A DNA stretch of 16,106 bases from Ruminococcus sp. (lineage in GTDB: Bacteria; Bacillota_A; Clostridia; Oscillospirales; Acutalibacteraceae): NCBI GenBank assembly GCA_017481395.1, contig JAFUPE010000081.1, forward strand, positions 1 through 16,106, read 5' to 3'. This document shows positions 1-7,320 of the stretch, piece after piece (position 1 is the first letter of the stretch; the number at the start of each line of letters is the position of its first letter). The notes under the pieces are model-generated. The model made no database searches. It was not told the origin of the DNA and worked only from the letters and a program-made list of their open reading frames with translations. A program made the position numbers and the translations under genes.

Positions 1-708
1 CATATTTACGTCATTAAGGTCGGCAGTTGCCGCCTCATAAGCAATGTTAACGGGGTGCTTCAGGGGTATGCTCCAGATGGGGAAGGTTTCAAACTTTGCA
101 TAACCTGCCTTGATACCACGCTTATGGTCGTGATAAAGCTGAGAAAGGCACACTGCCATTTTACCACTTCCGGGACCGGGTGCAGTAACTACTACAAGCT
201 GTTTTTCGGTTTCGATGTATTCATTTCTGCCGTAGCCATCGTCGCTTACAATAAGGTCAATATTAGATGGATAGCCTGCAATGGGGTAGTGACGATAAAC
301 CTTGATGCCTAAGTTTTCAAGTCTTTTCTGGAAAGCTGTAGCAGCAGGCTGGTTGTGATAACAGGTAAGCACAACACTGCCTACAAAAAGACCGACTCCG
401 CGGAAAATGTCAATAAGCCTTAAGGTGTCAAGGTCATATGTAATGCCTAAATCGCCTCTTACCTTATTTTTTTCAATGTCGCCTGCGTTGATTACAATAA
501 CAATTTCTGCCTTATCCTTAAGCTCAATAAGCATCTGAAGCTTTGAATCAGGCTGAAAACCCGGCAATACTCTTGCGGCGTGGTTATCGTCGTAAAGCTT
601 GCCGCCAAACTCAAGATAAAGCTTGCCGCCGAACTGCTCGATTCGCTCCTTGATACAGGCAGATTGCGTTTTAATGTACTTGTCGTTGTTAAAACCCCGT
701 TTAGTCAT
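1..708 (-). CDS. UPF0371/DUF1846 family protein, N-terminal 236 residues (cut by window edge)
   Basis: The minus-strand frame is open from an ATG at 708-706 to the left edge, giving 236 codons; the family is usually about 500 residues, so roughly half is visible. I recognise DUF1846 (UPF0371) from the run LYLEFGGKL (about 30-38), RVLPGF (46-51), [10 protein letters not shown] (73-82), RGDLGITYD (84-92) and [11 protein letters not shown] (173-183). The last resembles a nucleotide-binding P-loop (GPGSGK), and KFETFPIW (205-212) and [10 protein letters not shown] (216-225) follow. A GGAGG ribosome site lies at 715-719, 6 nt before the ATG. The family has no established biochemical role that I can name. 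It lies 85 bp downstream of spoVAE on the same strand and could share its transcript. Family assignment is firm; function is unknown. Confidence 0.9.
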   Translation of the reverse strand, partial: MTKRGFNNDKYIKTQSACIKERIEQFGGKLYLEFGGKLYDDNHAARVLPGFQPDSKLQMLIELKDKAEIVIVINAGDIEKNKVRGDLGITYDLDTLRLIDIFRGVGLFVGSVVLTCYHNQPAATAFQKRLENLGIKVYRHYPIAGYPSNIDLIVSDDGYGRNEYIETEKQLVVVTAPGPGSGKMAVCLSQLYHDHKRGIKAGYAKFETFPIWSIPLKHPVNIAYEAATADLNDVNM

Positions 709-771
709 AGCGTACCTCCGAGAAACATATTCTCACAAATAACAATTATACAACAATTTTTTCGGGTTTTC

Positions 772-798
772 AATAGGGTGGTTTGTTTATACCCTATT
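772..798 (-). terminator. Weak hairpin at the end of spoVAE
   Basis: AATAGGGT (772-779) and ACCCTATT (791-798) form an 8-bp inverted repeat with an 11-nt loop that includes the spoVAE stop codon. On the minus strand no U-run follows the stem, so it would be a poor intrinsic terminator and may only attenuate or protect the message. In the plus direction a T-rich run does follow, but there is no plus-strand gene upstream to terminate. Confidence 0.25.
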
Positions 799-1147
799 TT
801 TCTTTTGGTCTGCAAAGTATACCTGCAATTAAACCTAAAATTATTACGAAGGCAATACCTGCGGCACCTGCTGTAAGACCGCCTGTCAGAATCCCCAAGG
901 CTCCGTCTTTGACTATGGCTTCTTTGACACCCTGTGCCATTAAGTCACCGAAGCCTAAAAGGGGCACTGTTACTCCTGAGCCTGCAAATTTTTTAAGAGG
1001 CTCCATTATCCCTATACCGCCTAAAAACACGCCGCAAACAACTAACCCCACTAAAATTCTTGCAGGGGTCAGCTTGGTTTTTGATATTAAAAGCTGAGCA
1101 ATAAGGCAGATTAAACCGCCTACCCAAAAAGCATTGAATATTGTCAA
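794..1147 (-). CDS. spoVAE: Stage V sporulation protein AE (SpoVAE/SpoVAEb)
   Basis: A 117-residue hydrophobic protein with about four membrane segments and the SpoVAE hallmarks LISKTKLTPARILVG (residues 20-34), an IGIMEPLKKFAGSGVTVPLLGFG stretch (about 45-67) and GILTGGLTAGAAGI (about 84-97). In Bacillus, SpoVA proteins form the inner spore membrane channel that moves dipicolinic acid into the forespore and releases it at germination; that role is inferred here from family. The start is TTG at 1147-1145, preceded by a GGGAG ribosome site at 1158-1162 with a 10-nt gap; no better ATG lies upstream in frame. Length is normal. The usual partners spoVAC and spoVAD are not upstream: the neighbour is the divergent rnf operon. 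A candidate sigma-G promoter lies upstream. Confidence 0.92.
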   Translation of the reverse strand: MTIFNAFWVGGLICLIAQLLISKTKLTPARILVGLVVCGVFLGGIGIMEPLKKFAGSGVTVPLLGFGDLMAQGVKEAIVKDGALGILTGGLTAGAAGIAFVIILGLIAGILCRPKEK

Positions 1148-1175
1148 AGCGAAATTTCTCCCTTGATTTTTGTTT

Positions 1176-1205
1176 TATTGTTTGCGACAAGGAATATTTT
1201 TATGC
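1176..1205 (-). promoter_or_regulatory. Candidate sigma-G (forespore) promoter for spoVAE
   Basis: On the minus strand GCATA (1205-1201) fits the sigma-G -35 pattern. After 18 nt, AACAATA (1182-1176) matches five of seven positions of the sigma-G -10 pattern CATWMTA. It lies 28 nt before the TTG start. spoVA operons are sigma-G dependent in Bacillus subtilis, which makes the match plausible, but in such A/T-rich DNA it could be chance. Confidence 0.35.
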
Positions 1206-1246
1206 TGTTTCCAATAGTTTTCTTATATATTTTATTGTTAAGCTTA

Positions 1247-1275
1247 TTGAAAATCCTTAATTTATGCTGTATAAT
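1247..1275 (+). promoter_or_regulatory. Sigma-A-type promoter of the rnf operon
   Basis: TTGAAA (1247-1252) and a perfect TATAAT (1270-1275) are separated by 17 nt, giving an expected transcription start near 1282. It faces rnfC, with a leader of about 87 nt. A TTGTTAA half-site (1235-1241) sits just upstream of the -35 box and a Rex-like dyad sits just downstream of the -10 box. Confidence 0.8.
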
Positions 1276-1306
1276 TACTATGAGTTACTGTAGAATTTTA
1301 GTGAAA

Positions 1307-1324
1307 TTGTCTAAAATTTAACAA
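1307..1324 (+). promoter_or_regulatory. Candidate Rex operator in the rnf leader
   Basis: TTGTCTAAAATTTAACAA matches the clostridial Rex consensus TTGTTAANNNNTTAACAA with a perfect right half and two mismatches in the left half. It lies about 25 nt after the expected transcription start, a position where a bound repressor would block transcription. Rex senses the NADH/NAD+ ratio and controls NAD+-regenerating genes in Firmicutes. Rnf oxidises ferredoxin with NAD+, so the link is sensible but inferred. The same stretch can also fold as AAATTGT/ACAATTT (1304-1310 with 1321-1327). Confidence 0.5.
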
Positions 1325-1368
1325 TTTTAGCAGATTTACTTACTGATATCTTCCGGGAGGCGATAATT

Positions 1369-2742
1369 TTGGATAACAAAGAGCTTAAATTCCCTTCAAA
1401 ACCTTTTTTTACCAAAGGCGGTGCAAAGGTGCCCCACAGAAAAAACACCTCACAATGCGAAAGCGTAGTGCTTTCGGATATTCCCGAGGTAGTTATCCCT
1501 ATGGCTCAGCACATAGGTGCTCACTGTAAAACTGTAGTTGCTAAAGGCGATAAGGTGTATGTCGGTACTCTTATAGGTGACAGCGATGCCTTTGTATCTG
1601 CACCTGTGCATTCTTCGGTTTCCGGTGAGGTAAAGGACATTGTTTACACAACCCTGCCTAATGGTGTGGTAAGTGAGGCGGTGGTTATTACCTCCGACGG
1701 ACTTTATGAAAAAGACCCTGGTATTAAGCCTCCTGTGGTAGAAAGCAAGGCTGACTTTTTAAAGGCAGTGCGTGCGTCAGGTTTGGTGGGCCTTGGCGGT
1801 GCAGGCTTTCCTGCTCACGTAAAGCTTAACATTCCTGAGGGCAAGTCTATCGACACCCTGCTTATTAACTGTGCTGAGTGCGAGCCCTACATCACTACTG
1901 ACCACAGAGAAGTTCTGGAAAACAGCTGGAACGTTTTTTCAGGTATTTATGCAGTTAAGGACATTTTAGGCGTTGAAAGAGTAATTATCGGTGTTGAGAA
2001 AAACAAACCAGACGCCATCAAGCTTTTAAAGGAAATGGCTGACAATGAAAAATACGACCCAGATGATGTTGTAAGAGTTTTACCCCTTAAGTCAAGCTAT
2101 CCTCAGGGTGCTGAAAAGGTGCTAATAAAAGCCTGCACAGGCAGAGCTGTGCCTGCAGGTGGGCTTCCTGCTGACGTAGGCTGTGTGGTAATGAACGTTG
2201 CGTCTGTAGCTTTTGTTGCCGAGTATCTTAAAACAGGTATGCCTTTGGTTAGAAAGAGGGTTACCGTTGACGGCAGTGCCATAAAAAATCCTCAGAACGT
2301 AATTGTTCCTATCGGTACTCCTGTCAGCAGGCTTATTGAGCTTTGCGGAGGCTATAAAGAAGAATGCGGAAAGCTTCTGATGGGCGGTCCTATGATGGGT
2401 ATTTCTCTTTTCGAGGATACAGCACCTATTTTAAAGCAGAACAATGCAATTATTGCGTTTAATAAGAAAGAAGCATCTACTGCAAAGGGCGGAAGCTGCA
2501 TTCGTTGCGGTAAATGCGTTGATGCTTGCCCAATGGGGCTTGTGCCTACAAAAATCGCACAGGCTGCCAAGAAAAATCAGGTTGACGTGCTTAAGGAGTA
2601 CAACACCATGACCTGTATGGAGTGCGGTTGTTGCACCGTTGTGTGTCCTGCACAAAGATATATTGTTCAGAGCATTCGTCTGGGCAAGGCAATTTTAAGA
2701 GAAGAAGCCAAGAAAGAGAAAGGAGCTGAGGTTAAAAAATGA
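1369..2742 (+). CDS. rnfC: Rnf complex subunit C (NADH-binding, Fe-S)
   Basis: This 457-residue protein is the peripheral subunit of the Rnf ferredoxin:NAD+ oxidoreductase and is the likely site of NAD+/NADH and flavin binding. The N-terminal part (about 5-75) is the RnfC barrel-sandwich domain. GLVGLGGAGFPAH (138-150) is the glycine-rich FMN/NADH-binding motif, and INCAECEPY and TDHREVL follow in the NuoF-like domain. Two ferredoxin-type [4Fe-4S] motifs lie near the C-terminus: C377, C380, C383, C387 and C416, C419, C422, C426. The start is TTG at 1369, chosen because GGGAGG at 1355-1360 sits 8 nt upstream. It is the first gene of the rnfCDGEAB operon, in the usual clostridial order, and overlaps rnfD by 4 nt (ATGA). 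Complete and ordinary in length. Confidence 0.97.
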   Translation: MDNKELKFPSKPFFTKGGAKVPHRKNTSQCESVVLSDIPEVVIPMAQHIGAHCKTVVAKGDKVYVGTLIGDSDAFVSAPVHSSVSGEVKDIVYTTLPNGVVSEAVVITSDGLYEKDPGIKPPVVESKADFLKAVRASGLVGLGGAGFPAHVKLNIPEGKSIDTLLINCAECEPYITTDHREVLENSWNVFSGIYAVKDILGVERVIIGVEKNKPDAIKLLKEMADNEKYDPDDVVRVLPLKSSYPQGAEKVLIKACTGRAVPAGGLPADVGCVVMNVASVAFVAEYLKTGMPLVRKRVTVDGSAIKNPQNVIVPIGTPVSRLIELCGGYKEECGKLLMGGPMMGISLFEDTAPILKQNNAIIAFNKKEASTAKGGSCIRCGKCVDACPMGLVPTKIAQAAKKNQVDVLKEYNTMTCMECGCCTVVCPAQRYIVQSIRLGKAILREEAKKEKGAEVKK

Positions 2743-3674
2743 AGCTGTTTGTTTCCTCATCGCCCCATTTAAGAAGTAAAAAAACCACCACAGGTGTAAT
2801 GCTTGACGTGCTTATTGCTCTGACGCCTGCACTTATTATGGCTGTGGTTTACTTTGGATTTAAGGCTTTGCTTTTGGCTTTTATCTGTATGGGCACATGT
2901 GTGCTTACAGAGTACATATGTCGAAAGGTTATGAAGCGTAAAAATACCATTACCGACTTGTCGGCGGCGGTTACAGGTCTTTTGTTAGCACTTAATCTGC
3001 CTGCTGATATCAGCCCCTTTATTGCAATTTTCGGCTGTGTGGTTGCTATTGTGGTTGTTAAGCAGATGTTTGGCGGAATAGGCTATAACTTTGTAAACCC
3101 TGCCATTGCCGCCCGAGTTGTGCTTATGGTTTCTTTCCCCACAGCAATGACCACATGGACAAACACAAGATTTATGGAAACCGTAGACGGAGTTACCTCG
3201 GCAACTCCTTTGGCCGCAGGAGAAGGTGCTTACGGCTACCTTGACCTTTTCCTTGGAAATATAGGCGGCTCTATGGGTGAGGTTTGTACGTTAGCAATTC
3301 TTTTGGGCGGTATTTATCTTGTGGTTCGCCGCATTATATCTCCTATTATTCCTGTGGTTTACTTAGGCACTGCGGCGGTTATGAGCCTTGTTTTGGGTCT
3401 TGACCCCTTATATCAGCTTATGTCGGGCGGTATTATGCTTGGTGCTGTATTTATGGCTACAGACTACGTCACTTCTCCCATTACCAAGTGGGGCAAGGTG
3501 ATTTTCGGCGTAGGCTTAGGTGTGCTTACAATGCTTATAAGAACATATTCCAATCTGCCCGAGGGTGTTTCTTTTGCAATTTTACTTATGAACATTCTTG
3601 TTCCTCATATTGAAAACCTTACAAAGCCCAAGTCTTTTGGCGAAGCTAAGAAAAGGAAGGGGGAGAAGGTATGA
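2739..3674 (+). CDS. rnfD: Rnf complex subunit D (membrane flavoprotein)
   Basis: A 311-residue integral membrane protein with about eight to ten hydrophobic segments, homologous to NqrB, which carries covalently bound FMN in the electron path across the membrane. The motif VTSATPLAAG holds Thr156, the expected phosphoester-linked FMN site; the family form is usually S/T-G-A-T, and here Ser replaces the Gly. The N-terminal SSSPHLRSKKTT and IGYNFVNPAIAARVV are typical RnfD sequences. It starts inside the rnfC stop (ATGA) and its own stop overlaps rnfG in the same way, so the three genes are probably translationally coupled. The downstream GATDYVTSP-like stretch (MATDYVTSPITKWG) is also characteristic of the family. 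Confidence 0.97.
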   Translation: MKLFVSSSPHLRSKKTTTGVMLDVLIALTPALIMAVVYFGFKALLLAFICMGTCVLTEYICRKVMKRKNTITDLSAAVTGLLLALNLPADISPFIAIFGCVVAIVVVKQMFGGIGYNFVNPAIAARVVLMVSFPTAMTTWTNTRFMETVDGVTSATPLAAGEGAYGYLDLFLGNIGGSMGEVCTLAILLGGIYLVVRRIISPIIPVVYLGTAAVMSLVLGLDPLYQLMSGGIMLGAVFMATDYVTSPITKWGKVIFGVGLGVLTMLIRTYSNLPEGVSFAILLMNILVPHIENLTKPKSFGEAKKRKGEKV

Positions 3675-4249
3675 AAATAAAGCTTAAAGATATTCTTGTA
3701 CCTACGGTTACCCTGTTTGTAATCTGCCTTATTGTGTCGGCACTTCTGGCAGGAACAAACGCTTTGACAAAAGAGCCTATCGCTCAAAATGAGCTTAAAA
3801 AATCTCAGGAGGCTATGCAAAGTGTCTGCCCTGATGCGGTTAGCTTTGAGGGTGAAAAGGGACTTGAAATTGAGGCTTACAAAGCTTTGAATGAGTCTGG
3901 CGAAGTAATCGGCTATGCAATTCCTGTTTCATCTAAAGGCTACGGCGGTGACGTTTCTGTTATGGTTGGTATTTCAAGTGTTGACGGCGGAATGGTTACA
4001 GGAGTTGAGGTTTTAAGCCACAGTGAGACTCCGGGCCTTGGTGCTAATGCCACAAATGAAAGCTTCAGAAATCAGTTTAAGGATAATCCGTCTTTACACG
4101 GTTTTTCTGTTGTTAAGGACGGTTCAGGAGGTACTGAGGGTAAAATTGACGCTATTACAGGCGCTACCATTACATCAAATGCAGTAAAGAATGCTGTTAA
4201 TGAAGCTTTGAATATTTATATGTCACTCTATGAAGGAGGTGAGCATTAA
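3671..4249 (+). CDS. rnfG: Rnf complex subunit G (covalent FMN subunit)
   Basis: A 192-residue protein with one N-terminal membrane anchor (about residues 9-31) followed by an extracytoplasmic FMN-binding domain. LSHSETPGLGANA (about 116-128) and AITGATITSNAV contain the family motif; Thr166 of TGAT is the predicted site of phosphoester FMN attachment by an ApbE-type flavin transferase, which is not in this window. Rnf G passes electrons between RnfD and the other redox centres on the outer side of the membrane. Its start overlaps rnfD by 4 nt and its stop overlaps rnfE by 1 nt (TAATG). Length is normal. Confidence 0.96.
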   Translation: MKIKLKDILVPTVTLFVICLIVSALLAGTNALTKEPIAQNELKKSQEAMQSVCPDAVSFEGEKGLEIEAYKALNESGEVIGYAIPVSSKGYGGDVSVMVGISSVDGGMVTGVEVLSHSETPGLGANATNESFRNQFKDNPSLHGFSVVKDGSGGTEGKIDAITGATITSNAVKNAVNEALNIYMSLYEGGEH

Positions 4250-4926
4250 TGGCTTGTAAAGGATATTTAAAAGAAGTTACCAAGGGTATTATTAAAGAAA
4301 ACCCTGTTTTAACACTTGTGCTTGGTACCTGTCCTACTTTGGCGGTTACCACTGCTGCGTCAAATGCAATCGGCATGGGCTTGGCGGCTACTATTGTTCT
4401 TATCGGTTCAAATGCAGTTATCTCTGCTTTAAGAAACGTTATCTCCGACAAGGTGAGAATTCCTGCGTACATCACCATTATCGCTACCTTTGTTACAATT
4501 GTGCAGATGATAGTAAAGGCTTTTGCACCCTCTATTGACGAGAGTTTGGGAATTTTTCTGCCTCTTATTGTTGTAAACTGCATTATCCTCGGCAGAGCCG
4601 AAATGTTTGCAAGTAAAAATCCCGTTATCCCATCTATGCTTGACGGCTTGGGAATGGGCATAGGCTTTACGGCGGCGTTGCTTTTAATGGGTTCAATACG
4701 TGAGCTTTTAGGTGCAGGCACGTGGTTTGGTATGGAAATTATCCCTGCACTTAACATTGTGATTTTTCTGCTTCCTCCCGGAGGATTCTTTGTTTTCGGT
4801 ATGCTTATAGCTTTAGCCAACAAGCTTAACGGCGGCAAAACCGCAAAGAACGCAGGCGGTTGTGCCGCTTGCCCCATGAAGGGAAACTGTACTGTTTTAG
4901 GTAAGGGGGATAAGCTCGATGATTAA
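4249..4926 (+). CDS. rnfE: Rnf complex subunit E (membrane, Fe-S) with cysteine-rich tail
   Basis: A 225-residue, six-segment membrane subunit paralogous to RnfA; the pair forms the central membrane core. Conserved Cys28 (LGTCPTLAV) and Cys111 (VVNCIILGRAE) match the residues that, in this family, ligate an intramembrane iron-sulfur cluster together with the RnfA pair. An almost perfect ribosome site (AAGGAGGTGA, 4233-4242) precedes the ATG, the strongest in the operon. After the last membrane segment a tail carries Cys205, Cys208 and Cys214 (CAACPMKGNC), not part of the basic RnfE core and possibly a metal or disulfide site. It overlaps rnfA by 8 nt. Confidence 0.96.
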   Translation: MACKGYLKEVTKGIIKENPVLTLVLGTCPTLAVTTAASNAIGMGLAATIVLIGSNAVISALRNVISDKVRIPAYITIIATFVTIVQMIVKAFAPSIDESLGIFLPLIVVNCIILGRAEMFASKNPVIPSMLDGLGMGIGFTAALLLMGSIRELLGAGTWFGMEIIPALNIVIFLLPPGGFFVFGMLIALANKLNGGKTAKNAGGCAACPMKGNCTVLGKGDKLDD

Positions 4927-5527
4927 AGGACTTATTGCTGTATTTTTGGCGGCTATTCTTACCGAAAACTACGTTTTGGCAAAATTTTTGGGTATTTGCC
5001 CTTTCCTTGGTGTTTCCAAAAAACTTAACACCGCTGTGGGTATGAGTGCGGCTGTTACCTTTGTTATGGTGCTTGCAACAGCGGTTACTTATCCTATATA
5101 TATGTATCTGCTTGTACCTGCAGGTCTTGATTATCTGCAGACTATTGTTTTTATACTTATTATTGCAGGCTTGGTTCAGCTTGTTGAGATTGTGCTTAAA
5201 AAGTATATGCGTGTGCTTTATCGTTCCTTAGGAATTTATCTGCCTCTTATTACAACCAACTGTGCGGTTTTAGGTGTTACAATGCTGGTTATCGAAAAGT
5301 CAGGTGCAAGCTACGGCTTTGGTCACGCACTTGTAAACGCATTTGGTGCAGGTATAGGATTTTTACTTGCGATGGTTATGTTTGCAGGAGTACGAGGCAG
5401 GCTTGAAACAGCCGATATTCCTAAGTCTTTAAAGGGGCTTCCTATAACTTTAGTGGCGGCGTCTCTGGTTTCCTTAAGCTTTTTAGGTTTTTCGGGACTT
5501 GTTGACAATATGTTAGGCTTAGCATAA
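4919..5527 (+). CDS. rnfA: Rnf complex subunit A (membrane, Fe-S)
   Basis: A 202-residue membrane protein with six predicted segments. FLAAILTENYVLAKFLGICPFLGVSKK near the N-terminus, with Cys27, and TTNCAVLGV with Cys115 are the diagnostic RnfA motifs; these cysteines pair with Cys28 and Cys111 of RnfE to hold the membrane-embedded cluster in the known family architecture. The topology is inverted relative to RnfE. The start ATG lies inside the rnfE end (8-nt overlap), with the GGGGGA stretch at 4905-4910 as a probable ribosome site. A 15-nt gap separates it from rnfB. Complete. Confidence 0.97.
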   Translation: MIKGLIAVFLAAILTENYVLAKFLGICPFLGVSKKLNTAVGMSAAVTFVMVLATAVTYPIYMYLLVPAGLDYLQTIVFILIIAGLVQLVEIVLKKYMRVLYRSLGIYLPLITTNCAVLGVTMLVIEKSGASYGFGHALVNAFGAGIGFLLAMVMFAGVRGRLETADIPKSLKGLPITLVAASLVSLSFLGFSGLVDNMLGLA

Positions 5528-5542
5528 GAAAGGAGAATAGCT

Positions 5543-6337
5543 ATGAATGAAATTCTTCTTGCTGTACTGATTGTTTCGGGAGTAGGACTTATTATCGGAG
5601 TTGTTCTTGCTATAGCATCAATAGTTATGGCAGTGCCTACCAATGAAAAGGTAGACGCCGTAAGAGCCGAGCTTCCCGGTGCTAATTGCGGTGCCTGCGG
5701 CTTTTCGGGTTGCCGAGCTTATGCAAAGGCAATTGTGGCAGGGACTGCAGAGGTTAACCTTTGCCCGGTTGGTGGCAAGGATGTTGCTGTAAAGATTGGC
5801 GAGATTATGGGCGTTGAAGCAGGAGACGTTGAGCAGAAAGTAGCCGTTGTACGCTGTATGGGCAGTAAGGATAATACCGAACGCAGATTTAAGTATCAGG
5901 GTGCTCAGAATTGCCGAAGTGCCACAAACTTGGTGGGCAACTTAAGCTCCTGTGTTTACGGCTGTATGGGACTTGGAGACTGTATGAAGATTTGTCCTTA
6001 TGGTGCAATTGAGGTTTGCAATGGAGTTGCAAGGGTAATTACCGAGAATTGCCGCGGTTGCGGAATGTGCACCGCCGCTTGTCCCAAAGGTCTTATTGCT
6101 CTTGTTCCTATAAAGGAACAGGCTTTGGTAAGATGTCAGAATCTGCACAAGGGTGCTATGACCCGCAAGGATTGCTCGGTGGGTTGTATCGGCTGTATGA
6201 AGTGCGTCAAGGTTTGCGAGGCGGGTGCCATTGAGGTTAAAAACTTCCATGCAATTGTTGACCCTGCTAAGTGTACCGCCTGCGGAAAATGTGTAGCCGT
6301 TTGTCCCAGAGGATGCATCACGGCGTTTATACCTTAA
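5543..6337 (+). CDS. rnfB: Rnf complex subunit B (ferredoxin-type electron entry)
   Basis: A 264-residue protein: one N-terminal membrane anchor (about 5-30), then a four-cysteine [4Fe-4S] domain with C49, C52, C57, C74, then four ferredoxin-type clusters. The latter are C137/C141/C147/C151, C170/C173/C176/C180, C215/C218/C221/C225 and C244/C247/C250/C254, with C211 and C258 extra. RnfB is the subunit that accepts electrons from reduced ferredoxin. An AAGGAG ribosome site precedes the ATG. It closes the operon, and its double stop (TAATAA, 6335-6340) is followed at once by the remnant of an unrelated surface-protein gene, so the original operon end appears to be lost. Confidence 0.97.
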   Translation: MNEILLAVLIVSGVGLIIGVVLAIASIVMAVPTNEKVDAVRAELPGANCGACGFSGCRAYAKAIVAGTAEVNLCPVGGKDVAVKIGEIMGVEAGDVEQKVAVVRCMGSKDNTERRFKYQGAQNCRSATNLVGNLSSCVYGCMGLGDCMKICPYGAIEVCNGVARVITENCRGCGMCTAACPKGLIALVPIKEQALVRCQNLHKGAMTRKDCSVGCIGCMKCVKVCEAGAIEVKNFHAIVDPAKCTACGKCVAVCPRGCITAFIP

Positions 6338-6338
6338 T

Positions 6339-7097
6339 AAGTTACGTTGCCCTTGTTTTAACCCCGACGGCTTTAAGATTGAGGCTGTTTATTCTGATGA
6401 TTCTGTTGTTGAAATCGACGGCTATACTTTCAGTGGCTTCGACAGCTCTGAGCCCGGTGAATGCAAGGTTTTAGTTAACTGGGTTGACAACAACGGCGAT
6501 GAGTACGAGTACTATTTCTATGTAGAAATTCTCGGCGAAGAGCCTCCCACATTCCAGTCCCAGAAGGACGAAACAACTCAGATTGTTGTTGAGGCTGTAA
6601 CAAAGGCTTCGCTTTCTGTAGTTGAGATTACAGAGAAGATTAAGTTTGACGAGGTTAACCTTAAGCTTTCAGGTGAGACTGTTTCTAAATTCTACGACAT
6701 TACTCTTGTAGAGAATGGCGAGGCTGTTCAGCCTGACGGTACAGTTACAGTAAAGATTCCCTGTGATGACGAAACTGCTAAGGTTTACCGCTTTGAAGAT
6801 GACGGCACACTTACTGATATGCAGGCAGTTTACGAGGACGGCTTTATGGTATTCACTACCGAGCATTTCAGTTATTACGTTATTACAACAGCTGTATCTG
6901 AATCCGAGTTTGAGCTTGGTGACGTAAACCGCGACGGTAAAATTAACATCAAGGACGCTACTGCAATTCAGAAGTATGTTGCCAAGCTGGTAGAGTTTGA
7001 CGAAGAACAGCTTGCACTTGCAGATTTTAACGGTGACACAAAGGTTAACGTTAAGGATGCAACAACTATTCAGAAGAAGATTGCAGGACTTATCTGA
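6339..7097 (+). pseudogene. 5'-truncated dockerin-bearing surface protein remnant
   Basis: The frame is open from just behind rnfB to a TGA at 7095-7097, but has no ATG, GTG or TTG before an internal ATG at 6819, and that ATG lacks a ribosome site. The peptide begins inside a bacterial Ig-like domain of the Big_3 kind (FNPDGFKIEAVYSDD, then DGYTFSGFDSSEPGE). It continues through a beta-rich domain common in clostridial surface proteins (DGTVTVKIP, VYRFEDDGTLTDM, FTTEHFSYYVIT). It ends in a type I dockerin with two calcium-binding repeats, DVNRDGKINIKDAT and DFNGDTKVNVKDAT, each followed by an IQK helix. Dockerins bind cohesins in cellulosome-like assemblies. Coding sense is well preserved, so the loss of the N-terminal part looks recent. 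It may be transcribed with rnf but should not be made or secreted. A sequencing-assembly join is the alternative explanation. Confidence 0.8.
6909..7094 (+). other. Dockerin type I domain coding segment within the remnant
   Basis: The last 60 or so codons encode GDVNRDGKINIKDATAIQKY and, after a 17-residue linker, DFNGDTKVNVKDATTIQKK. Each repeat has Asp/Asn/Asp spacing suited to calcium binding, followed by an F-helix. The second loop reads D-F-N-G-D-T-K, with Thr where the first has Gly. This marks the host as one that makes, or made, cohesin-dockerin complexes. Confidence 0.85.
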
Positions 7098-7134
7098 TAA
7101 AAACCCAAACCTGAGATTATACTAAAAAACCATT

Positions 7135-7170
7135 AGCAGGAAAGGCAAGTTTGCCTTTCCTGCTTTTTCT
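7135..7170 (+). terminator. Strong intrinsic terminator after the dockerin remnant
   Basis: AGCAGGAAAGGCAA (7135-7148) and TTGCCTTTCCTGCT (7151-7164) are perfect 14-nt complements around a GT loop, followed by a T run. It was probably the terminator of the dockerin gene and now probably also ends the rnf transcript, because no terminator is seen between rnfB and this point. Confidence 0.93.
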
Positions 7171-7280
7171 ATCTCTGTTTTGCGATAATTTTTTGCTTTT
7201 CCTTTGTGTATTATTTATGAACTTTTGTGAAAGCTCTATGATTTTTGCCGAAAAGGCTGTAATTTGTTTTTGATTTATTA

Positions 7281-7286
7281 TATAAT
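7281..7286 (+). promoter_or_regulatory. Possible -10 box upstream of the repeat and ABC operon
   Basis: A perfect TATAAT lies at 7281-7286 in A/T-rich DNA, but the sequence 16-18 nt upstream (around 7257-7264) is a poor -35 match. If used, it would give an ABC-operon leader of about 370 nt that contains the whole 149-bp repeat array. The rest of 7171-7320 shows nothing else that I can support. Confidence 0.3.
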
Positions 7287-7320
7287 GTCTGTGTATTTAG
7301 TTTTTGTGAAATATCGTGCC

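Noticed and set aside
55..876. Plus-strand open frames of 85 and 98 codons near the left edge
   Set aside because: They lie opposite the UPF0371 gene and the spoVAE end, whose protein motifs and ribosome sites are clear.
4197..4877. A 226-codon open frame on the minus strand opposite rnfE
   Set aside because: It mirrors the codon bias of rnfE, which has clear family motifs, ribosome site and operon position. The antisense product is low-complexity and has no recognisable domain.
6271..6474. A 67-codon plus-strand frame bridging rnfB and the dockerin remnant
   Set aside because: It reads rnfB in the wrong frame and then the remnant out of frame, with no family match or ribosome site.
6819..7097. 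A separate 92-residue dockerin-only gene starting at the internal ATG
   Set aside because: The ATG falls in the middle of a conserved domain stretch, lacks a ribosome site and would have no signal peptide; the frame is open far upstream, so it is part of a truncated gene.
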